64,000 nucleotides of DNA from an uncultured Clostridium sp. (GTDB lineage: Bacteria; Bacillota; Clostridia; TANB77; CAG-508), in contig CANOWW010000001.1 in assembly GCA_947571115.1 (NCBI GenBank), positions 1 through 64,000 on the forward strand, given 5' to 3'. The notes below the pieces were generated by a model. The model was not told the origin of the DNA, did no database searches, and worked only from the letters and a program-made list of their open reading frames with translations. Both the position numbers and the translations under genes were made by a program. Below are positions 17,169 to 25,665 of the stretch, piece after piece. Every line of letters starts with the position of its first letter. Position 1 is the stretch's first letter.

Positions 17169-17270
17169 CGCCCGTTTTCTTAACATGACATTTTATGTGA
17201 CGCACGTAAACTTAACATCTCTATTTTAATGCAAGCTTTAGCTTACATTTTGTCAACTAAAGCTTACATT
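17169..17270. repeat. Dispersed 102-bp intergenic repeat, copy B
   Basis: Same length and order as 4044-4145. It holds two related words 31 bp apart (CGCCCGTTTTCTTAACAT and CGCACGTAAACTTAACAT) and an inverted repeat near the other end (AATGCAAGCTTTAG with CTAAAGCTTACATT). In both places the repeat lies between two minus-strand genes, in the same orientation. It has one-end hairpin architecture, as in non-autonomous IS200/IS605-like elements, but no transposase is in the window. An RNA element is also possible. Confidence 0.7.
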
Positions 17271-17301
17271 AAAAAACACCAGTTATAAACTGATGTTTTT
17301 T
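17271..17301 (-). terminator. Terminator of the gene at 17304
   Basis: Stem with arms AAACATCAGTT and AACTGGTGTTT (minus-strand reading) around TATA, ending in a T-run. Confidence 0.7.
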
Positions 17302-17303
17302 CT

Positions 17304-18242
17304 CTATTCTCCTCTGCCTTCTGGCAATGCAGGATAATCTAATACCACTTTAATTTGCATAATATATTTTATCGTTCTGACAAATCTACTATTTTTAATT
17401 CTTTGCCATAAACTTGGTTTTGTTTCAAATCGAGTATCCAAAATAAAATTATCTAAATCCTCATTTGAATCATCATTATTTGTATTATTATTTGGAACAT
17501 TTTCTGTAATAATATCTTGCAATAATTCAGAAGTTGGCTTACTTGCAGCAACAGTTGTTTCTTCTTTGACAATTTCTTCAAACTGATTTTTGGCAACTGA
17601 CTCTAACGCTTGTGCAGGAGCTGGAATATATTTTAGTGCTTCTGCTACTTCAATTCCAATATAACTTAATGCCTTTGAAAGGTCTTCAATTCTCTCCATA
17701 TCAATTTCAATGAAACTATTGGATTCTAGATTTTTAATTTTCGCTTTAATCAACTTTTCAGATGCTTGATATTCTTCTGAATTCGCTTCTGTTGTTCCAA
17801 TCAAATTTAACGCTTCTACAATATCTTCTGGATATTTTCTTTTGACTTTTTTCAAGATTTCTTTCCAATTTTTTGCTTTGATTTGAACTGCTTTTAACAC
17901 ATCTGACAAAACATTTGCAAGCTTGATATTTTTTTCTCTTTCGCGAATTAAATCCTCCACCTTTTTTGTGTTTTCCTCAAATTGATTGGTCGCAAATTCT
18001 ACCAAATCATAAGCTGCTTTGTAAACATCTGCTGGAAACGTATTTTTTTGTGGATATTCCATCAAATACGTTTTAATCGATTCCACCAAATCTCTAAAAT
18101 ATGTATCTTCCTCTAGCTTAACAATTTGTTTTTTGCTGGTTGGATTAATTAATTTTTGTGTTTTGTCTATTTGTGATAAAATTTTCTCTTCCGTGATTAC
18201 CATTTTCACGTTTACTATGCCTGATTTTTTAAAAAATGACAT
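17304..18242 (-). CDS. Uncharacterised helical protein, 312 residues
   Basis: ATG 18242 follows GGAGGT. No signal peptide or membrane segment is evident. Composition is rich in Lys, Glu and helix formers, with a probable coiled-coil region at about residues 75-125 (KKVEDLIREREKNIKLANVL) and an Asn/Asp-rich linker near residue 250 (PNNNTNNDDSNEDLDNF). The C-terminus is basic (WQRIKNSRFVRTIKYI) and might contact membrane or nucleic acid. It has its own terminator and stands alone between thyX and the AMP-ligase gene. No known family recognised. Confidence 0.6.
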   Translation of the reverse strand: MSFFKKSGIVNVKMVITEEKILSQIDKTQKLINPTSKKQIVKLEEDTYFRDLVESIKTYLMEYPQKNTFPADVYKAAYDLVEFATNQFEENTKKVEDLIREREKNIKLANVLSDVLKAVQIKAKNWKEILKKVKRKYPEDIVEALNLIGTTEANSEEYQASEKLIKAKIKNLESNSFIEIDMERIEDLSKALSYIGIEVAEALKYIPAPAQALESVAKNQFEEIVKEETTVAASKPTSELLQDIITENVPNNNTNNDDSNEDLDNFILDTRFETKPSLWQRIKNSRFVRTIKYIMQIKVVLDYPALPEGRGE

Positions 18243-18421
18243 TGTAAACTTACCTCCTTAGTTTCATTCTATGCGCTTTACCAAAAAACACATTTCTTTC
18301 ACTATTCCTATTATACATTCTTTATTTGAAAAATTCAAGTGATTTTTCGACTTTTTGTATTACATTTTCGTAACAACTTTTATTTGTTTGTAATATTTTT
18401 GTAACATTTTGTCGACTTTTG

Positions 18422-20170
18422 TTATAAACTAATTCCTAATTTTTCCAATTCCTCAAAACGTTTAATCTTCTGCGTTGTCGTTTTTATCAATTCCTCCTCC
18501 GTAATCGTCAATTCCTTTACATATTTATAAGTCGGCATCTTTTTATTGATTTCTTTGATTTGCTTCCAAATCGCATTTTTGATGTCTTCTTCTTTTTCCA
18601 AACCAAATTCTGTTTGGAAAATTTCTTTCTCATACACCACTTTGGCTGCCAGTTTCAAATCAATTTTATCCCCGTCTTCTGGCTTGCCATACACCATCGA
18701 CTCTTTCACACCCTTAATGTCATTTATCAGCCCCTCAATTTCTTCTGGATAAATATTTTTTCCATTTTTCAAAACAATCACATTCTTTTTGCGTCCTGTA
18801 ATATACAAAAACTCATCTTTATCAAAATATCCCAAATCACCTGTATGGAACCAACCATCTACAATTGCTTCTTGTGTTGCTTTTTCATGATTGACATAAC
18901 CAGCCATAACCGTATCGCCTTTTACGATAATTTCGCCAATTCCTTCTTCGTTTGGCTCAAAAATGCTAACTTCCAAACTTGGAAATACTTTTCCAACCGA
19001 ACCATATCTAACAACTGTTTTATGTTCTGCCGCGATAACTGGCGACGTTTCCGTTAAGCCATAACCTTGATATGTATCAATTCCCAAATCGTTTAGTCCT
19101 TTTTCCATTTTGGGGTCAAACGCCGCAGCACCCGCCACAAACAGCCTTAACTTTCCGCCAAGCGAACTATGAATATCTTTGAAAATACTTCTTCTTTTAT
19201 CGATTCCAATTTTGCGCAAAAAATTGCTAATCTTCAAGCCCATTTGCAACTTTTTCATTTTGCCTTGTTTTTCAACAGTTTTCATAACCGTTTTATACAG
19301 ACTTTCAAACAGCACTGGCACAGAAATCATAACACTTACTTGATATTCACGAATGTTATCTGCAATATGCCTAATTCCTTCGCAATAAGTAATCGTAGCT
19401 CCCACAAAAATCGGGTACAAAAAGCCAACCGTGCATTCGTACGTGTGATGAAGCGGCAAAAAGGACAACAAAGTATCGTTTTCACTTACATCAAAAACAG
19501 ACGCAATATCGTACACGTTTGTCACAATATTTTTATGTGACAACGAAACAGCTTTGCTTTTCGATGTTGTTCCTGATGTGAATAACATAATCGCCATTTT
19601 CTCGTTATCAATTGGCGCTTCGATAAAAGTTCTAGCACCATTGCGGATTAAATCACGCCCAATGCTAATTAGCTCTTTTTGCGAATAAACCTCGTCTGTG
19701 CTTTTTTCAGCATCCATCGAAATGAAAAACTGAATTTTACCGATTTTCTCTTTTCTTACTTTTTCCATAACGGCATCATATTTGCTCGAATAAAAAATCA
19801 CTTCCGCCCCAGAGCCTTCTATCAAATTCATGATTTCAACTTCTGGAAGCGAGCGGTCTAATGGCACAATCACACCTGTTCCATTGACTGTGGCAAAATA
19901 CGTCAGCGTCCATTCATAGCGATTTTCTGAAATCACGGCAATGCGTTTATCTTTTAACCCTAAACTTAGTAGCGCCGTACCTAAACAGTTAATTTCCTCG
20001 ATATATTCGCCATAAGTTTTTGTGCGAAATTCTCCCGGCGTTTCTGTTTTAAATTTGAATGCTACATTATTCTGATATTTTTCTTCAGTTTGTTGTAATA
20101 ACTCTTTTAAATTCTGAACTTTGTCAACTTGATATAATCTTTCACAACCTTTATATATTTTCGTTCCCAT
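18422..20170 (-). CDS. Long-chain acyl-CoA synthetase (AMP-forming)
   Basis: 582 residues of the ANL adenylating superfamily. The AMP-binding motif is MLFTSGTTSKSKAVSLSHKN at about residue 195, followed by LPLHHTYE, the GYGLTETSPV motif at about residue 360, GWFHTGDLGYFD, and the hinge ITGRKKNVIVLKNGKNIYPE. It activates fatty or other carboxylic acids to acyl-CoA. The ATG at 20170 follows AGGGAGAGAAAA. The upstream TetR gene, read with its +1 shift, ends just 12 bp before it, so they form one operon, with the TetR as likely local regulator. Confidence 0.9.
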   Translation of the reverse strand: MGTKIYKGCERLYQVDKVQNLKELLQQTEEKYQNNVAFKFKTETPGEFRTKTYGEYIEEINCLGTALLSLGLKDKRIAVISENRYEWTLTYFATVNGTGVIVPLDRSLPEVEIMNLIEGSGAEVIFYSSKYDAVMEKVRKEKIGKIQFFISMDAEKSTDEVYSQKELISIGRDLIRNGARTFIEAPIDNEKMAIMLFTSGTTSKSKAVSLSHKNIVTNVYDIASVFDVSENDTLLSFLPLHHTYECTVGFLYPIFVGATITYCEGIRHIADNIREYQVSVMISVPVLFESLYKTVMKTVEKQGKMKKLQMGLKISNFLRKIGIDKRRSIFKDIHSSLGGKLRLFVAGAAAFDPKMEKGLNDLGIDTYQGYGLTETSPVIAAEHKTVVRYGSVGKVFPSLEVSIFEPNEEGIGEIIVKGDTVMAGYVNHEKATQEAIVDGWFHTGDLGYFDKDEFLYITGRKKNVIVLKNGKNIYPEEIEGLINDIKGVKESMVYGKPEDGDKIDLKLAAKVVYEKEIFQTEFGLEKEEDIKNAIWKQIKEINKKMPTYKYVKELTITEEELIKTTTQKIKRFEELEKLGISL

Positions 20171-20182
20171 TTTTCTCTCCCT

Positions 20183-20744
20183 TTATCTTAATTTATCAAG
20201 CAAATTTTTCTCATATTCTTGATACAGCGTATCCACCTCAAAATCGCCAACTTTTCTTTTATAAATTAAAGTCGAACACGTCAATGAAAAAATTTCGCAA
20301 GCCAATAGCTCGGCATTTCCTTTTTTGATGTCCCCATTTTGCATGCCGCTCTTCTAAAATATTTTCAATCACTTTTATGTATTCCATCACTTTTTCTTTG
20401 CAAAGCACATTTCGTTTCTCATTTCCCCAAACTTGACTCATTACAATGGTCAAAACATTTTCGTATTTTTTAATTCCCTTTAACTGAATAAGCACAATCG
20501 CCTTTAGCTTTTCAATTGTGGTAGTGCACTTAGAAGTTTTGATCTCAATACTCATTTTCAAAAGTTTCATGCCCTCTTCTACCAAAAAATTAAAAATTTC
20601 TTCTTTGCTTGAAAAATGATAATATAAGGTTCCTTTCGCCACACCAACTGTTGCCGTAATTTCTTCGATGCTGGTTGCTTCGTAACCTTTTTCAGAAAAC
20701 AATTTCATAGAAGTTTCAAATATTTTTCGCTTTGTTTTTTTCAC
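20183..20744 (-). CDS. TetR-family regulator, with +1 shift at a CGG codon
   Basis: The GTG at 20744 follows AAAGGAGAGGA, just after the permease stop. The N-terminal TetR helix-turn-helix is clear (KIFETSMKLFSEKGYEATSI and VAKGTLYYHFSSKEEIF). Codon 133 is CGG (20348-20346). In zero frame the protein turns into basic nonsense and stops at 20259. Skipping the C gives GMQNGDIKKGNAELLACEIF, then STLIYKRKVGDFEVDTLYQE and TAA at 20183, exactly one operon gap before the AMP-ligase start. The shifted product has 186 residues, the normal TetR length, with a hydrophobic ligand-domain helix restored. Expected to regulate the lipid or efflux genes around it. Confidence 0.85.
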
Positions 20745-20757
20745 GCTTCCTCTCCTT

Positions 20758-21603
20758 TTATAAAACAAATCCTACAGCTTCTAATAGAATTCCACATAAA
20801 ACTCCAATCAAATATAATATGGAAACTATTTTTAAATTTTCTTTTGCATTCTGATTTTCTTTGACAAGAACAATTAAACCAACACCCGCTCCGACAAGAA
20901 GTCCTGCTATCATCGTCCCTGCTGAAATCACTTCATCAATGTACAATTTAGCAGTCATAACAGAAGCTGCACAATTGGGAATAAGCCCAATTAATCCCGC
21001 TAAAATCGGTCCCAAAATCGTTCTATTTTTTAGCAAGCCTAGAATGACTTCTTCTCCCACAAAATGAATGATGCTATTTAAAATCAAATTCATCACAAAA
21101 ATAAAAAGCGTAATATGAGCAGTATGCTTTAAGGTAGATTTTAACATTCCCTCTTCACAATGACAATGTGCCTGCTCACACAAATGTGAAATTTCTTTTT
21201 CTGTTTGCGTCCCTTTTCGCCAAATCAAATCAATCCCAATTCCTGCTATCATCCCAATCATGACTTTGATGAAAAGCACTTTCAAAATCACTGGCACAGA
21301 AACTGCTTCTGACAAAAAAACAGGTATCATTTCGTCTGAAGTTGATAAATAAACTGCCATTAAAGTGCCAAGCGTAATGACACGTCCACAATACAAATTA
21401 GTCGCTGAAACGGAGAATCCGCATTGCGGAAAGGCTCCCAAAACACTTCCAATAACTGGCCCCCATTTTCCTGACTGTTTCATATGCTCTTTATGTCTAT
21501 CTGACATTTTATGTTCTAAATATTCCATAATCCAATAAGTCACGAACAAAAATGGTATTAATTTGATACTATCTAGCACAGCCTCTTCTAAAATTTCTAA
21601 CAT
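20758..21603 (-). CDS. Polytopic permease with Cys/His loop, putative metal or arsenic efflux type
   Basis: 281 residues with about eight to ten membrane segments in two inverted halves: each half carries a Pro-Gln/Asn-Cys motif (GAFPQCGFSVSATNLY near residue 55; GLIPNCAASVMTAKLY near residue 205). The central loop CEQAHCHCEEG is Cys/His-rich and probably binds metal. The family is annotated as putative manganese or arsenic efflux proteins in Clostridia; the substrate is not established. Directly upstream of the TetR gene with overlapping spacing, so same operon. Confidence 0.7.
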   Translation of the reverse strand: MLEILEEAVLDSIKLIPFLFVTYWIMEYLEHKMSDRHKEHMKQSGKWGPVIGSVLGAFPQCGFSVSATNLYCGRVITLGTLMAVYLSTSDEMIPVFLSEAVSVPVILKVLFIKVMIGMIAGIGIDLIWRKGTQTEKEISHLCEQAHCHCEEGMLKSTLKHTAHITLFIFVMNLILNSIIHFVGEEVILGLLKNRTILGPILAGLIGLIPNCAASVMTAKLYIDEVISAGTMIAGLLVGAGVGLIVLVKENQNAKENLKIVSILYLIGVLCGILLEAVGFVL

Positions 21604-21624
21604 ACCAACCTCTACTTTTCAACT

Positions 21625-21882
21625 TTACATTTTGCGATACATAAAAAGCGCAATGGCAATTCCGATAATACTTGCAATATTGATTTTTACCATAAACCCA
21701 AATGTAATTTTCAAAATGCTCAAATCCAAAACAAGCGGACTTTCTAGCCCGAAATTCTGCCCAAATCCAAGCCACCAAAGCCAATCTACCTTAGAGGCTA
21801 AGTCGCCCAATAGCCCACCAATTACCAATCCTGACAAAATAAAAATGAGCAAAATCCAAAAACTTTTATCTCTTGTAGCCAT
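21625..21882 (-). CDS. DUF4321-type small membrane protein
   Basis: 85 residues, ATG 21882 after GGAGGAGAAA. Two hydrophobic helices (FWILLIFILSGLVIGGLLG at the N-terminus; IASIIGIAIALFMY at the C-terminus), with the segment LESPLVLDLSILKITFGF between them. This fits the DUF4321 family of Clostridia. Function unknown. First gene of the operon that continues with the permease. Confidence 0.7.
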   Translation of the reverse strand: MATRDKSFWILLIFILSGLVIGGLLGDLASKVDWLWWLGFGQNFGLESPLVLDLSILKITFGFMVKINIASIIGIAIALFMYRKM

Positions 21883-22023
21883 TTTCTCCTCCTACTATTT
21901 CTTCGTTTGTTTTATTTTTTTCTATTATATACGTTATCAATTAAATTTTCAAGTGTTTTTGAAAGAAACTTTTAGAAGTTGTTATTCTTTATTATAATAT
22001 TTTATCTTTTTTTGCATAAACTA

Positions 22024-22113
22024 TTGATTATTAACTTAATTTATGGTATAATTAAATTAATAATATATTATTAGAAGGTCGATTGAGAGCCTCAAGGTTC
22101 GCAGTTGACCTTC
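22024..22113 (+). ncRNA. Possible small structured RNA with strong promoter
   Basis: TTGATT (22024-22029), 17 bp, TATAAT (22047-22052) form a near-consensus plus-strand promoter with no protein gene behind it. The expected transcript contains a closing stem AGAAGGTC/GACCTTC (22073-22080 with 22107-22113) and an inner hairpin TTGAG-AGC-CTCAA (22083-22095). It runs into the 3' end of the minus-strand nuclease-like gene, so it may act in antisense. No known RNA family recognised. Confidence 0.35.
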
Positions 22114-22115
22114 AC

Positions 22116-22673
22116 TCATTTTCTCTTATATACTTTTATGATGCTATTATTCTGTATTAGCAATATCTTATTCAACCATTTATAATGCTTTGAATTATAA
22201 ATATTTTTTATTTGTCTATACACTTCTTCAACACTAAATTTTGCATTTGTTATATCTACTACAAAATTATTTGACTGCTTTTCCTTACCTTTCAAATTAC
22301 CTTGTATTGTATATTTACCACCACCAGTTATTTCTTTTAAGTCAAATTTTTCCCCATTAATAATATAATCTGGGGTCTTTATTCCAAACGGCTTATTTAT
22401 TCTCGGTATAATACTAATCTTGCCTCCAATTGCTTGTCCCAATAATTTTGCCACTTCTATTTCTCTTTCTGTTGGTTGTAATATTACATGTTTACCATCA
22501 ACATTATATTTCATTCCGTCTTCAGCTTTAAAATATTTTTGTTTCTTTAATTGATATTTCTTTTTATTAATATATTGATCTGTTACATCTTCATATTCCA
22601 AATTTATTCCTTCCTTCGCACCGATTATACCACTTTTCATAATACTTGTCGATACTTTTGTAGGTTTTAGCAT
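22116..22673 (-). CDS. Toxin-like nuclease domain protein, CdiA C-terminal tRNase type
   Basis: 185 residues. The C-terminal half carries a PDDEXK-like core (KTPDYIINGEKFDLKEITGG, with Asp and the DxK pair), matching the nuclease domain found at the C-terminus of contact-dependent inhibition and phage-borne tRNase toxins. The preceding ILQPTEREIEVAKLLGQAIG is also typical. No partner immunity gene is adjacent. The ATG at 22673 lacks a ribosome site and abuts the terminator of the AI-2E gene, so this may be the detached C-terminal end of a larger, lost toxin gene. An ATG in MKSGIIGAKEG (22639) is a weaker alternative. Confidence 0.55.
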   Translation of the reverse strand: MLKPTKVSTSIMKSGIIGAKEGINLEYEDVTDQYINKKKYQLKKQKYFKAEDGMKYNVDGKHVILQPTEREIEVAKLLGQAIGGKISIIPRINKPFGIKTPDYIINGEKFDLKEITGGGKYTIQGNLKGKEKQSNNFVVDITNAKFSVEEVYRQIKNIYNSKHYKWLNKILLIQNNSIIKVYKRK

Positions 22674-22702
22674 AAAACAGCGAAACTTCGTTCCGCTGTT
22701 TT
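22674..22702. terminator. Terminator of the AI-2E transporter gene
   Basis: Perfect 9-bp arms AAAACAGCG (22674-22682) and CGCTGTTTT (22694-22702) with an 11-nt loop. Confidence 0.75.
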
Positions 22703-23781
22703 CATTCTTCTAATATTGATTTTACAATTCCCTTATCAATCGTGTTTTCAAAAATATTTTTTAGAATAATCAGCACAATCGGTCCGACTAACATTCCCAT
22801 AACTCCCATGATTTTGAAACCTGTATACATCGCAATTAAGGTAAAGAGTGGGTGAATTCCGATTTTGCTGCTGACAATTTTGGGCTCCAAAAGTTGCCTT
22901 ACAACAGACGTAAAAATATATAATCCCAAAATCGAAAAACCAACTGTATATTCCTGATTTAAGAACAAAATAATACACCATGGTATCATGACAGTTCCAG
23001 AACCCAAAATTGGAAGAGCATCCACAAACCCAATAAAAAGCGCCATCAGCAGCGGGTACCCAACATTCATCCCCATCAAATAAAAAATATTGAGCCCCAT
23101 CAAAACAATCACAAACGAAATACCAATGAGTATGATTTCCGCTTTCAAATAGCCTCCTAGCGACTTGGTAATTTTTTCAACCGTTGTCGAAACTTTCCCC
23201 AAAATTTTCTTTGGCACATGATGCTCCATTCTGTCCCAAATGTAGATTTTGTCAGAAGTAATAAAATACGTACCCAAAATCGTAATAACCGTATAAATCA
23301 AAATCGTGGGAATGGACTTTAGATTTTCTAAAAAATTGGTTAACATATTTTTCAAAAATTCGCCCATTTTGCTGAGCACATCTTCCGAAGATTTTTGGAT
23401 AATTTGCCTAACATCGTCTGATAAAGTAATTTTGTCCATATTCAGACTTTTCATCATCGAATTTACCCACTCAATTGCCTTTTCCAAATATGTATTCAAG
23501 GCACTAAGCAAATTGGTACTCTCGGAAATCAGGGCAAAAGTTCCCCAAGCAATTAATCCGAAAAGTATCAAAAAAACTGTAACAAGCACAATCACGCTAC
23601 TGGTTTTTCTACTAAAATCCGTCCTTTTATGAACCCATTTTATGACTGGTTCTACCAAAAGTGAAATCACATAGGCAATTAAAAAAGGAATGTAAAACAT
23701 AAAAAGTTTACTTGCTAAAATTAAAACTAAAATGATTACCACTAACAAACCAACTTTTTTCACAATTGTCATACCTTCCAA
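22702..23781 (-). CDS. AI-2E family transporter / permease
   Basis: About 360 residues from TTG 23781 after GAAAGGGGC (an ATG at 23772 is the alternative; a frame open to 23889 runs back into the CBS gene). It has eight membrane segments, with the characteristic soluble insertion between the second and third (LSALNTYLEKAIEWVNSMMK to VLSKMGEFLKNML), and the family C-terminal motifs GSGTVMIPWCIILF and LLEPKIVSSKIGIHPLFTLI. Members transport various small molecules or ions; the substrate is unknown. Follows the CBS protein by 22 bp, so the two may be cotranscribed. Confidence 0.85.
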   Translation of the reverse strand: MEGMTIVKKVGLLVVIILVLILASKLFMFYIPFLIAYVISLLVEPVIKWVHKRTDFSRKTSSVIVLVTVFLILFGLIAWGTFALISESTNLLSALNTYLEKAIEWVNSMMKSLNMDKITLSDDVRQIIQKSSEDVLSKMGEFLKNMLTNFLENLKSIPTILIYTVITILGTYFITSDKIYIWDRMEHHVPKKILGKVSTTVEKITKSLGGYLKAEIILIGISFVIVLMGLNIFYLMGMNVGYPLLMALFIGFVDALPILGSGTVMIPWCIILFLNQEYTVGFSILGLYIFTSVVRQLLEPKIVSSKIGIHPLFTLIAMYTGFKIMGVMGMLVGPIVLIILKNIFENTIDKGIVKSILEE

Positions 23782-23803
23782 TTTTAACAGCCCCTTTCTA
23801 ACT

Positions 23804-24232
23804 TTACTGATTTTGCTGACTACAAATACATTCCATCGTGTCTCCCACTTCCTGTGGTTGTACTTTGTGGTTTTGCGCCAAATCGCCAATTGTCAGCATA
23901 CCAACAATCTGGTTATTTTCAATCACTGGCAATCGTCTAATTTGATTCTGAGACATCGTTTGTGTCGCATCTTCTAATTCTGTATCTGGTGTTGTTTTAA
24001 TCACTGTTGTTGTCATAATATCAGATGCTTTTGTTTGGTCACAATTTTTGTTATTGGCGATACATCTTGTAATAATGTCCCTGTCTGTCACAAATCCAAT
24101 CACATGATTTTCTTGATTGCAAATCGGAACACAACCAACATTATTTTGCTCCATCAATTTTGCAATTTCTTGCAAATTCGTATCAGAAGTAGCTCTTACT
24201 ACCTTTTTGCACATACATTCTTTTACTCTCAT
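23804..24232 (-). CDS. Two-CBS-domain protein
   Basis: 142 residues from ATG 24232 (GTGAGG at correct spacing; the ATG at 24238 is too close to it). Two tandem CBS domains: residues 1-60 (GCVPICNQENHVIGFVTDRD) and 70-125 (RRLPVIENNQIVGMLTIGDL), each ending in the GxxTxxD adenosine-binding pattern. The C-terminus carries a Cys pair (ECICSQQ). CBS pairs sense adenosine nucleotides. Being upstream of the AI-2E transporter, it may regulate that permease. Confidence 0.85.
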   Translation of the reverse strand: MRVKECMCKKVVRATSDTNLQEIAKLMEQNNVGCVPICNQENHVIGFVTDRDIITRCIANNKNCDQTKASDIMTTTVIKTTPDTELEDATQTMSQNQIRRLPVIENNQIVGMLTIGDLAQNHKVQPQEVGDTMECICSQQNQ

Positions 24233-24394
24233 TTTCATTCCTCACTTCCTATTCTATAAACAATATTTAATATGTGCAAATTTTCGCGAATTATACTTTT
24301 TATCAAAATTAAAATAGAGAGCATATCTATTACTTTTTACTCAAAAATAATAAATATACCCTCTATTTTTTATGAATTTTACTACTTTAGAATT

Positions 24395-24814
24395 CTAACT
24401 TCTTTCTAAGACCCAAATTCTTTTCTCATGATTAAAAACCTTAATTTCACTTCTTTCCATTCTCGCATCCAACTTATGTATCTTCTCAGATTTTTCCTTA
24501 TTTTTGTCTAATTCTAAAAGAACTGCATCATACATCATATCAATCTTTTTGCCATACTCTGTTTCAAACAAAAATTGCTTGTCTAATATGATTCTTTCAA
24601 GTTGCTTCATATCTCCTTTCAACTCTTCTTTTACTTGAGCCATCTCCGCTTTTAACTCTCTTTCAACTCGGTCAATCTTTTCTGCATTATTTTCTAATTC
24701 TATCACAACTTGCTCGAATTTCTCATCAATTTCTCGAAATTTTTCATTCAGTCTTTGTTCAAAATCAATCATCCTTTGCCCAAATCCAATTAACAATTCT
24801 TTTAATTCTTCCAT
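24395..24814 (-). CDS. Coiled-coil protein of unknown function
   Basis: 139 residues, ATG 24814 after AAGGTGGTGAAA. Almost entirely charged heptad-like helix (IDEKFEQVVIELENNAEKID, then VERELKAEMAQVKEELKGDM), predicted long coiled coil with no membrane segment. Such short proteins are common in Clostridia and occasionally act as structural spacers or regulators. Function unknown. Confidence 0.65.
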   Translation of the reverse strand: MEELKELLIGFGQRMIDFEQRLNEKFREIDEKFEQVVIELENNAEKIDRVERELKAEMAQVKEELKGDMKQLERIILDKQFLFETEYGKKIDMMYDAVLLELDKNKEKSEKIHKLDARMERSEIKVFNHEKRIWVLERS

Positions 24815-25004
24815 ACTTTCACCACCTTCCTTATTTAATTGAATTTATTTTAACACAACTACATTTTAATTGCAAGCTTTATTTTTGTTTTTCGCTTCCA
24901 AAAATCGACATTTCTCGACAATCACTTTTATCCTAAATCCCTGACTTGCAATTTCTTCCAAAATATGCTATAATATACATAGAAAAGTATAGGAGGTAAA
25001 TCTT

Positions 25005-25079
25005 ATGGAAATATTGCCAATTTTAGTAACAATTGTTATTGTAATTCCGCTCGCTTATTTTTTGAAAGCCAAAAAATAA
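25005..25079 (+). CDS. 24-residue single-helix membrane peptide
   Basis: A very short gene with complete signals: -10 TATAAT at about 24969, AGGAGGT ribosome site at about 24991, ATG 25005 and TAA 25077-25079, followed at once by a strong terminator (25086-25109). The peptide is one hydrophobic helix (MEILPILVTIVIVIPLAYF) with a basic end (LKAKK), so an inner-membrane orientation with cytosolic C-terminus is expected. The isolated promoter-gene-terminator unit argues that it is real. No family recognised. Confidence 0.6.
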   Translation: MEILPILVTIVIVIPLAYFLKAKK

Positions 25080-25085
25080 CGACAC

Positions 25086-25109
25086 AAAAGCCCCTGCTAT
25101 GGGGCTTTT
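25086..25109. terminator. Bidirectional terminator
   Basis: Perfect arms AAAAGCCCC and GGGGCTTTT with 6-nt loop, serving the 24-residue gene and the convergent Nudix gene. Confidence 0.8.
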
Positions 25110-25111
25110 GC

Positions 25112-25663
25112 TTATTTCAATTTTTCATTCAATTTTTGGTAAACTGGCTTCATATTTTTTTCACTTGTCACTTCTAAAACTTCACTCATATTGACCCATT
25201 TTACGCCACTGTTTTCATCTTTTTTTATGGTTAATGCCTCCTTTTCATCTGCCTCTAACAAAAAGCAACAATCCAAATGCAAATGCGCAGGCACAAATTT
25301 TCCATTCTTCACATGACTATCCACTGTCAGAATTTGAAGTGCATAAATGCTATTTTGCAAAACCTTGAATTTTTTCAAGCCCGTTTCCTCTTTCGCCTCT
25401 TTTAACGCCACTTGCAACAAATCACAATTGCCATCTGCATGTCCACCCGTCCAAGCCCAAGATTGATAAAGGTTATGATATGCCATCAGCACCTTCGTTT
25501 TCTCAGGATTCACAATCCAGTTTGAAGCCGTAAAATGACACATTTTATTTTCTCTTGTCAGCACATCTGCAAACGTTTCTATGTATGTTAGCATCATTTC
25601 TTGGTCATTTTTTTCTTGCTCATTATAGGGCTTATAGTTTTGTATTTGCTTTTTTAAATCCAT
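25112..25663 (-). CDS. NUDIX hydrolase
   Basis: About 183 residues from ATG 25663 after TGGAGATTGG. The Nudix box is GGHADGNCDLLQVALKEAKE followed by ETG, with the catalytic Glu residues present. N-terminal extension MDLKKQIQNYKPYNEQEKND resembles Nudix proteins often annotated as phosphohydrolases in Firmicutes. Substrate unknown, probably a nucleoside diphosphate derivative. The start lies next to the stop of the DUF2000 gene (25666), so the two are coupled. Confidence 0.85.
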   Translation of the reverse strand: MDLKKQIQNYKPYNEQEKNDQEMMLTYIETFADVLTRENKMCHFTASNWIVNPEKTKVLMAYHNLYQSWAWTGGHADGNCDLLQVALKEAKEETGLKKFKVLQNSIYALQILTVDSHVKNGKFVPAHLHLDCCFLLEADEKEALTIKKDENSGVKWVNMSEVLEVTSEKNMKPVYQKLNEKLK

Positions 25664-25665
25664 TT

